The notes beneath the pieces are model-generated. The model saw nothing but the letters and a program-made list of their open reading frames with translations. It did no database searches and was not told where the DNA came from. A DNA stretch of 7,112 nucleotides from Hyphomonadaceae bacterium (GTDB taxonomy: Bacteria; Pseudomonadota; Alphaproteobacteria; Caulobacterales; Aquidulcibacteraceae), in contig JALOSP010000218.1 in the NCBI GenBank assembly GCA_025458365.1, positions 1 through 7,112 on the forward strand, in the 5' to 3' direction. Below, piece after piece: positions 1 to 5,070 of the stretch. Every line of letters starts with the position of its first letter. Position 1 is the first letter of the stretch. The position numbers were made by a program, and so were the translations under genes.

Positions 1-101
1 TCGGGAAAATGCGCGAGCGGCTGGCTGCTGCGGCGTGAAGCGGCCTGGTCAAATGCGGTCAGGGTGCTGGCACTGCCCCCAGCCGCACCTATGTAGCGGT
101 G
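1..101. other. Upstream leader, no supported gene
   Basis: No convincing gene is visible here. Frame 1 of the plus strand is open from the window edge to a TAG at 94-96, but the short translation resembles nothing I know. On the minus strand a TTG near position 51 would start a frame running off the left edge, with a basic, Ala-rich beginning. A divergent arylesterase (TesA-like) gene is often found beside this ABC pair in proteobacteria, so this could be its first codons. No ribosome binding site supports it and no ATG is present. Treat the stretch as intergenic unless flanking sequence shows otherwise. Confidence 0.4.
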
Positions 102-800
102 ATGCAAGACACCGCCTCCCCTCTGCAAACCACCGACGTCCGCCTCACCCTGCCCGGTGCCGAGGGGCCGGTGGAGATCCTGCGTGGTATCGATGTGGCG
201 ATCCGTGCCGGTGAGCGGCTGGCGGTCACGGGCCGCTCGGGGTCGGGCAAGTCGTCTCTGCTGGCAGTCTGTGCGGGGCTCGAGCCGGTGACGGCAGGCT
301 CGATCCGGCTTCTGGGCGAGGAATTGTCGGGCAAATCCGAAGACGGACTGGCCCGCCTGCGCCGTGGCCGGGTTGGGATCGTGTTCCAGTCGTTCCATCT
401 CCTGCCGAACATGACGGCGCTGGAAAACGTCGCCATCGCGCTGGAAACAGCAGGCACGGCCACAGGGCGCGAGGCGCGCGAAGCAGCGCGTGCGGGACTT
501 GAGCGTGTGGGACTTTCGCACCGAACCGGCCATTATCCCGGCCAGATGTCGGGCGGGGAGCAACAAAGGGTGGCTGTGGCCCGCGCTGCGGTGGTGAAGC
601 CTGCCATCGTGTTCGCCGATGAGCCGACGGGCAATCTGGACGCCGGGGCCGGCGACAGTGTGCGTGACCTGTTGTTCGATCTTGCCATAAAAGATGGCGC
701 GGCCCTGTTCCTCGTCACGCACGAACCGGTACTGGCAGCGGCTTGTGACCGGCAGATCGTGCTGGCAGACGGTGTCGTCGTGGACGAGATCATCCGATGA
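102..800 (+). CDS. ybbA: ABC transporter ATP-binding protein, YbbA/LolD type
   Basis: This is the cytoplasmic ATPase subunit of an ABC complex that powers an FtsX-type permease; 232 residues is a normal size for the family. All ABC motifs are visible: Walker A GRSGSGKSS (44-52), Q-loop Gln96 in FQSFHLLPN, signature MSGGE (149-153), Walker B with Asp173-Glu174, a D-loop ending GNLD (177-180) and switch His207. FQSFHLLPNMTALENV and DEPTGNLD are typical of the LolD/YbbA/MacB group. A GTG at 99 directly precedes the ATG at 102; I chose ATG, but neither has a clear Shine-Dalgarno sequence. The stop overlaps the permease start as ATGA (797-800), so the two are co-translated. The large single permease points to YbbA rather than LolD. 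The substrate is not shown by the sequence; lipids, lipoproteins or hydrophobic compounds are family-based guesses. Confidence 0.93.
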   Translation: MQDTASPLQTTDVRLTLPGAEGPVEILRGIDVAIRAGERLAVTGRSGSGKSSLLAVCAGLEPVTAGSIRLLGEELSGKSEDGLARLRRGRVGIVFQSFHLLPNMTALENVAIALETAGTATGREAREAARAGLERVGLSHRTGHYPGQMSGGEQQRVAVARAAVVKPAIVFADEPTGNLDAGAGDSVRDLLFDLAIKDGAALFLVTHEPVLAAACDRQIVLADGVVVDEIIR

Positions 801-3274
801 CTGGTGCGCGCGGGGCCTCGCGGCTGAAGCTGGCACTTGGGATCGCGCTCGCTGAACTGCGCGGCGGGGTGAAGGGTTTTCGGCTGTTTCTGGCCTGTCT
901 TGCGATTGGCATTGCCGCGATAGCGGCAAGCGGCTCGATGGCTGAAGCCTTTCGTCTGGGGCTGGAAAAGGAACAACGCGAGATTCTGGGCGGTGACCTC
1001 GCTCTGGGTCAGAGGCTTGGCTATCCCACGGACGACATCCGCGCCTTCTTCGATGAGCGGGGCACCACATCGCTGACGGTCGAGACCCGCACGATGGGTA
1101 ACCGTGGGGAATTGCGCCGCCTGATCGACGTGCGCGCCGTGGATGATGCCCATCCGTTGCAGGGTGCAGTCGAACTGGCCCCGGCGCTGCCGCTGACAGG
1201 CGTTCTGGAACAGCGCAATGGCGTCTGGGGCGCGGCAGCCGAACAGGCGTTGCTCGACCTGTTCGACTTGAAAGTGGGTGACCGGTTTGCGCTGCCCTAT
1301 GGTGAAGTGGAAATCCGCGCGGTGCTGGTGAAAGAGCCCGACGCGCTGGGTCGTGGTTTTGCCCTGTCGCCGCGACTGATGATTGCGACAGCAGCGCTGC
1401 CGGACTTGAGACTGGCTCAGGAGGGCAGCCTCTACAGCACGAGCTTGCGCGTGGCGCTCGACCCCGGTCAGACCATGCTGGCGACCAGCCGCGCATTCGG
1501 TGCGGCTTTTCCAGCCCGAGCACGCGACTTGCGCGACAGTGCGCGCAGTGCCGACGGCTTTGGCCGGGCGCTGGACCGGGTGGAGCTGTTTCTGGGTTGT
1601 GTTGGCTTTGCCGCCTTGCTCGCTGGCGGGCTCGGCGTGGCCGGGGCCGTGCGTGGCCATCTGGAAACCCGGCGCACATCGATTGCCGTGCTCAAGACGC
1701 TTGGTGCCAGTGTCGGTGACATCCGGCTGGCCTATGGCATCCAGATTGGCATTATGGCGCTATTTGGTGCGTTGATCGGGCTGACGCTCGGGGCGGCGGC
1801 TCCATTTGCGGTCGCAGCGGTTTACGGTGCCAGCCTGCCCGTGCCGGTGGAACTTGCCCTGTTTCCGATCCCGCTGGCCGCTGCGGCCGCCACCGGCTTG
1901 CTCGCGGCTGTTGCCTTTGCCGCCATGCCACTGGGCGCCGCACGTGCCACCCCGCCCACGGCCCTTTTGCGCGGCGGTGGTGGATTGGGCAGGGCACCTT
2001 GGGCCGAGACAGTGTTTTCGGGCGCGGGGCTTGTTCTGCTGGCCTCTGTGTTTGCCGCCACCAGCCGCGATCCGGTGATGGCGCTGGGGCTGGCGGCGGG
2101 AGCGGCTGGCGCCTGGGTGCTGTTCTGGGGCTGGGGCCGGATCGCCCAGATGCTGGCCAGGCGGGCGCCCGCGCGCGGCGGCACTTGGGGTCTGGCGCTC
2201 GCCAATCTCGGTGGACCGGGCTCGATGGCACCGGCAGCGGCACCGGCTTTGGGGCTGGGCCTAGCCCTGCTGGTCGGTCTGGGTCAGGTTCAGTCCAATC
2301 TCGTCACCCAGGTGCGCGATACCGCGCCAGACCGGGCACCCTCCATCGCCTTCACCGAAATCCCGGATGGACGTCAGGTCCTGTTCGATCGCACAGTGAT
2401 TGCGGCCGCCGGGCGGACCCTGCCCGCCGAAACCTATGCCCGCACGCCGGTGCTGACCGTCCGGCTGCTGGCGCTGAATGGCAAGGACCTCGTACTAGAA
2501 AACATCGCCCCGTCCGAACGCTGGATCGTGCAGAGCGATATCACCGGCACTTGGCTTGCCAACCAGCCGCAGGGCGCAGAACTGACCGCAGGCGACTGGT
2601 GGCCGGGCGACTGGAATGATCCGTTCGAGGCCCGCGTCAGTCTGGAATCCGAGGCCGCCGCCGGGATGGGGGCCAAGGTCGGTGACATGTTGCTGGTGTC
2701 TGTCTCCGGTCGCGAGATCGAGGCGCGGATCGACAATCTGCGCAAGGTCGATTGGGCAGGCTTTGGCGCGAACTTTGCGGTGATCTTTGCGCCCGGCCCG
2801 TTCGAGGGCGCCGCCTTTCGCCACGCCGCCATCGCCCGCCTGTCGCCGGATGAAGAGGCCCGGGTGACCAGCGCTCTGGCAAAGGACTTTCCCAGCGTGA
2901 CCATCATCCGGGTCCGCGATGCGCTGGCGGCGGCAGGCGATCTGTTCGAAAGCCTTGCGCTTGCAATCCAGGCTGTGGCTGCCGTGGCGCTGGCCGCCGG
3001 CGGGGCTGCCGTGGCAGGCGCGATGGCCGCCGGGGCCAGGCGCCGGGTCTATGATGCTGCTATCCTGAAGGCGTTGGGCGCCAGCAGAGCCCGCGTGCTG
3101 GGCGCATTCGCATTGTTCGTGCTGGAAGCCGACTGGGCACTCGACCCTGTTCTGGTGGCCACCATCGTGGTGGCCGCTGCAGCTGCTTTTGCTCTGGCAG
3201 GTCTGATGACCGGGCTGGCCGCCATGCGCCAGAGCCCGGCCCGTGTCTTGGCGGCGGCAGCGGAGCTGCGGTGA
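797..3274 (+). CDS. ybbP: FtsX-type ABC permease, YbbP-like
   Basis: This is the inner-membrane partner of the preceding ATPase, 825 residues. Likely order: a first membrane helix at about 28-46; a periplasmic domain at about 50-255; an FtsX repeat with helices at about 263-285, 315-342 and 358-380 and the coupling motif LKTLGAS (299-305); further hydrophobic segments at about 406-420, 426-446 and 475-497; a second periplasmic domain at about 500-715; and a second FtsX repeat with LKALGAS (758-764). This two-repeat plan with extra central helices is that of the YbbP/COG3127 family, which works with YbbA. The start is fixed by the ATGA overlap. Oddity: from LGAS to the proline before the last helix, the first repeat has 56 residues and the second only about 25. 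The middle helix of the C-terminal repeat therefore seems to be missing, although the frame stays open to a TGA. Family assignment is sure; whether the protein works is not. Confidence 0.88.
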   Translation: MTGARGASRLKLALGIALAELRGGVKGFRLFLACLAIGIAAIAASGSMAEAFRLGLEKEQREILGGDLALGQRLGYPTDDIRAFFDERGTTSLTVETRTMGNRGELRRLIDVRAVDDAHPLQGAVELAPALPLTGVLEQRNGVWGAAAEQALLDLFDLKVGDRFALPYGEVEIRAVLVKEPDALGRGFALSPRLMIATAALPDLRLAQEGSLYSTSLRVALDPGQTMLATSRAFGAAFPARARDLRDSARSADGFGRALDRVELFLGCVGFAALLAGGLGVAGAVRGHLETRRTSIAVLKTLGASVGDIRLAYGIQIGIMALFGALIGLTLGAAAPFAVAAVYGASLPVPVELALFPIPLAAAAATGLLAAVAFAAMPLGAARATPPTALLRGGGGLGRAPWAETVFSGAGLVLLASVFAATSRDPVMALGLAAGAAGAWVLFWGWGRIAQMLARRAPARGGTWGLALANLGGPGSMAPAAAPALGLGLALLVGLGQVQSNLVTQVRDTAPDRAPSIAFTEIPDGRQVLFDRTVIAAAGRTLPAETYARTPVLTVRLLALNGKDLVLENIAPSERWIVQSDITGTWLANQPQGAELTAGDWWPGDWNDPFEARVSLESEAAAGMGAKVGDMLLVSVSGREIEARIDNLRKVDWAGFGANFAVIFAPGPFEGAAFRHAAIARLSPDEEARVTSALAKDFPSVTIIRVRDALAAAGDLFESLALAIQAVAAVALAAGGAAVAGAMAAGARRRVYDAAILKALGASRARVLGAFALFVLEADWALDPVLVATIVVAAAAAFALAGLMTGLAAMRQSPARVLAAAAELR

Positions 3275-3342
3275 GGGCGCTCGCAATGCAATGTCACTGC
3301 AAACCTGATTTATTCTGTCGCAAGTTTCCGCTAAAGGCCGCC

Positions 3343-3362
3343 CTCCTGCCCGACGGGGGGAG
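3343..3362 (+). terminator. Possible GC hairpin after the ABC operon
   Basis: CTCC (3343-3346) and CCC (3349-3351) can pair with GGG (3355-3357) and GGAG (3359-3362) around a GAC loop, with small bulges. It lies about 70 bp after the permease stop and could end the operon transcript. There is no T-run after it, so it is not a classical intrinsic terminator; it could equally be leader structure in the downstream mRNA. Confidence 0.25.
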
Positions 3363-3400
3363 TTCCGGCAAGGGTGCTGGCCTCCTGTGCGGACAGTCAT

Positions 3401-3405
3401 GAGGA
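3401..3405 (+). promoter_or_regulatory. Ribosome binding site fixing the start at 3417
   Basis: GAGGA lies 11 bases before the ATG at 3417 and is the only purine-rich Shine-Dalgarno-like run near the candidate starts. It overlaps the alternative ATG at 3399, so it favours 3417 over 3399 and over the GTG at 3387. Confidence 0.55.
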
Positions 3406-3416
3406 TCACGTACACC

Positions 3417-4469
3417 ATGTCTCAAGCCGCTCCTGACAACCGCAAGGCTGAACTCCTGGCCCATGTGGTCGAGCATGTGGACATCACCAGCTACGACGCC
3501 CGTCCGATCATCGACAGCATGAAGAAGATGAGCTTCTCCAGCCGTGACACCGGTCGGGCTGCCGAGATTTTCAACACCATGCTGGCCGACAAGGGCTGCT
3601 CCACCTGGCTGACGCTGGCCGGGTCCACCAGTGCCGGTGGCTGCATGCATGTCTATCGCGACATGATCAAATACGGGATGATCGATGCCGTGGTGGCCAC
3701 CGGTGCCTCGATCGTGGACATGGATTTCTTCGAGGCGCTTGGCTACAAGCACTATCAGGCCCGCGAAGTGCCCGATGACGAGACGCTGCGCAGCCTCTAC
3801 ATCGACCGGATCTATGACACCTACATCGACGAGGAAGAGCTGCAGGCCTGCGATCATGTGATCAAGGACATCGCCGACAGCCTGCCCGTCGGCGCCTATT
3901 CGTCGCGTGCATTCATCAAGGCCATGGGCAAGTGGCTGGCCGATGGCAATGCCAAGAAGGAAGGCAGCCTGATCCAGACCGCCTATGAACATGACGTGCC
4001 GATCTTCTGCCCGGCCTTCGTCGACAGCTCGGCAGGCTTCGGTCTGGTGAAGCACCAGGTGGAACGTGCCAAGGCAAAGGAAAGCTATATCGTGCTCGAC
4101 GCGATCGCCGACTTCCGCGAACTGACCGACATCAAGATTGCTGCCGGGCGCACCGGCCTGTTCATGGTCGGCGGCGGCGTGCCGAAGAACTTTGCCCAGG
4201 ACACCGTGGTGTGCGCCGAAATCCTCGAGCAGGACGCCGAGATGCACGCCTATGCAGTGCAGATCACGGTGGCCGATGTGCGTGATGGCGCATGCTCGTC
4301 GTCGACGCTCAAAGAGGCTTGCTCGTGGGGCAAGGTGTCGGTGGCGCTGGAGCAGATGGTGTTTGCCGAAGCCTCCACCGTGGTGCCGCTGATCGCGTCT
4401 GACGCCTGGCATCGCGGCCATTGGAAAGACCGCGAACAGCGCCGCTGGGCCAAGCTGTTCGAAGGCTGA
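3417..4469 (+). CDS. Deoxyhypusine synthase family protein, probable polyamine synthase
   Basis: A 350-residue NAD-dependent aminobutyl-transfer family enzyme, close in length to eukaryotic deoxyhypusine synthase (369 in human). The core is recognisable: an N-terminal STSAGG region, GLFMVGGGVPKNF (about 247-259) in the NAD-binding region, and the catalytic segment EACSWGK, where Lys306 matches the human Lys329 that forms the imine intermediate. Trp304 and Glu300 match human Trp327 and Glu323. Bacteria lack eIF5A, so protein modification is unlikely. Relatives in bacteria are thought to make homospermidine or other polyamines from putrescine-type or agmatine-type amines, and homospermidine is a typical polyamine of several alphaproteobacteria. 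Pocket positions differ from human: Asp243 aligns with Phe208, Asp316 with Cys293, and the His288 region with Asn258-Phe259. No amine decarboxylase gene is in the window. It is probably transcribed alone and faces the gene at 4616-4975. The family is certain; the product is inferred. Confidence 0.9.
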   Translation: MSQAAPDNRKAELLAHVVEHVDITSYDARPIIDSMKKMSFSSRDTGRAAEIFNTMLADKGCSTWLTLAGSTSAGGCMHVYRDMIKYGMIDAVVATGASIVDMDFFEALGYKHYQAREVPDDETLRSLYIDRIYDTYIDEEELQACDHVIKDIADSLPVGAYSSRAFIKAMGKWLADGNAKKEGSLIQTAYEHDVPIFCPAFVDSSAGFGLVKHQVERAKAKESYIVLDAIADFRELTDIKIAAGRTGLFMVGGGVPKNFAQDTVVCAEILEQDAEMHAYAVQITVADVRDGACSSSTLKEACSWGKVSVALEQMVFAEASTVVPLIASDAWHRGHWKDREQRRWAKLFEG

Positions 4470-4476
4470 TGTATAG

Positions 4477-4520
4477 CCCCTCGCCCCATGAAGTGGGGAG
4501 AGGGGTTGGGGTGAGGGGTG
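4477..4520 (+). repeat. REP-like palindromic element, copy 1
   Basis: An 11-base arm CCCCTCGCCCC (4477-4487), a 7-base loop, then GGGGAGAGGGG (4495-4505): a hairpin with one mismatch. It is followed by a G-rich tail, TTGGGGTGAGGGGTG. It lies just 7 bases after the stop of the deoxyhypusine-synthase-like gene. The C4-T-C / G4-AGAG style resembles dispersed GC-rich palindromes seen in many proteobacterial genomes; membership of a genome-wide family cannot be tested from one window. Confidence 0.7.
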
Positions 4521-4561
4521 CTTCGGCCATGCCGATCCACTTCAACAGCGCGCTGACCTCG

Positions 4562-4604
4562 CCACCCCCTCACCCCTGACCCCTCTCCCCGTGGGGGAGA
4601 GGGG
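4562..4604 (-). repeat. REP-like palindromic element, inverted copy 2
   Basis: The same element in the opposite orientation. CCCCTCTCCCC (4580-4590), loop GTG (4591-4593) and GGGGAGAGGGG (4594-4604) make a perfect 11-bp hairpin. The tail (CCACCCCCTCACCCCTGA, 4562-4579) is the reverse-complement counterpart of the copy 1 tail with small differences. The strong stem lies just past the minus-strand gene stop at 4616, so it could act as that gene's terminator or 3' barrier. Confidence 0.75.
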
Positions 4605-4615
4605 GGATCGGCCCC

Positions 4616-4975
4616 TTACTGCCGCCCACGCAATCGCTGCGGGCGCACCGGTTGGTCCACCACAATCACCACAGGCGTGGCGGCAGAATTGTCGCCGCGT
4701 CCGTCCACCGGGGCGACCTGCTGGCCGCCATCGACCGGTTCGATCTCGCTTCGCCACTGGCCTGCGGGGTCGAGCAGACGCCGCGAGGTGGTGATGTCCG
4801 AGGTTCGCGCACGCTCGCGCCGGGGCCGCTGACGCGCACCGGAATAAAGCGCACCATCCGAACGGACAGTCGAGACCTCGCGCGCCGATTGCCGCGAGGC
4901 CGCACCGCCGGACGTCTGGGCACCGGCAGGGCTTGCAAGGGCAGTCAGGAGCAGGATGGAACATGCGAGACGCAT
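4616..4975 (-). CDS. Small exported protein of unknown function
   Basis: I do not recognise this 119-residue protein. Residues 1-19 look like a Sec signal peptide: an Arg at position 2, a hydrophobic core ILLLTALA (7-14), and an AGA cleavage site before Gln20, so a mature protein of about 100 residues should be periplasmic or outside the cell. The mature part is polar and Arg-rich (PRRERARTS near 51-59), probably with much disorder. A short hydrophobic strand PVVIVVDQPV lies near the end (101-110) and the C-terminus is basic. The frame stays open upstream to 5056, but I start at 4975 because the signal peptide begins there and a weak CGGAAA lies a few bases before the ATG. It ends in TAA next to the REP-like pair and is divergent from priA, with a gap of about 95 bp. 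The signal peptide makes it more believable than the competing overlapping frames. Confidence 0.6.
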   Translation of the reverse strand: MRLACSILLLTALASPAGAQTSGGAASRQSAREVSTVRSDGALYSGARQRPRRERARTSDITTSRRLLDPAGQWRSEIEPVDGGQQVAPVDGRGDNSAATPVVIVVDQPVRPQRLRGRQ

Positions 4976-5070
4976 GAATTTCCGGCCTGCAAGTGCGATG
5001 CCATGACCAGACCCGCGGCCGGACCCACACCCGGCCTTGACGCATGGGCCTGCCACATGGCTTGACAGCC
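4976..5070. promoter_or_regulatory. Divergent intergenic region upstream of priA and the exported protein gene
   Basis: This gap of 95 bp must carry or adjoin the starts of two divergent genes. It is GC-rich, with repeated CCGGCCT-like words (near 4982 and 5031). TTGACA at 5062-5067 matches a -35 hexamer but sits right against the priA start with no -10 after it. I cannot place a promoter. Confidence 0.3.

Larger units (their letters stand above)
3275..3416 (+). other. Intergenic region and 5' leader before the polyamine-type gene
   Basis: The gap of about 140 bp between the permease stop and the chosen start at 3417 is more AT-rich in its first half (3298-3335) than the surrounding genes, as expected for a promoter. 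I see no good match to -35/-10 hexamers; TTATTCT near 3310 is at best a weak -10 candidate. The second half holds a small GC-rich hairpin, listed separately. Upstream in-frame starts at 3387 (GTG) and 3399 (ATG) lie in this leader. Confidence 0.45.
4470..4615. other. Repeat-filled region between convergent genes
   Basis: Two genes converge here and the gap of about 146 bp is almost entirely palindromic GC-rich sequence plus a spacer of about 41 bp (4521-4561). I see no coding potential. Its position suggests a shared transcription-termination or mRNA-end-protecting role, as REP-type elements have elsewhere. That role is inferred. Confidence 0.6.

Noticed and set aside
533..1660. A 375-codon minus-strand open frame across the ABC ATPase and permease genes
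   Set aside because: It overlaps two genes with full family motifs, has low-complexity Gln/Arg-rich translation and no domain.
61..3381. The same 11-base word AGGGTGCTGGC upstream of both the ABC gene (61-71) and the deoxyhypusine-synthase-like gene (3371-3381)
   Set aside because: Several 11-base matches are expected by chance in 7 kb of high-GC sequence, it is not palindromic, and the flanks do not match.
3294..4421. A 375-codon minus-strand open frame opposite the deoxyhypusine-synthase-like gene
   Set aside because: It is antisense to a clearly conserved protein; long antisense frames are a common by-product of high-GC codon use. Its translation is His-rich and resembles no family.
5062..5067. 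TTGACA just before priA as a promoter -35
   Set aside because: There is no -10-like hexamer at the right spacing, and a promoter there would start transcription inside the coding region.
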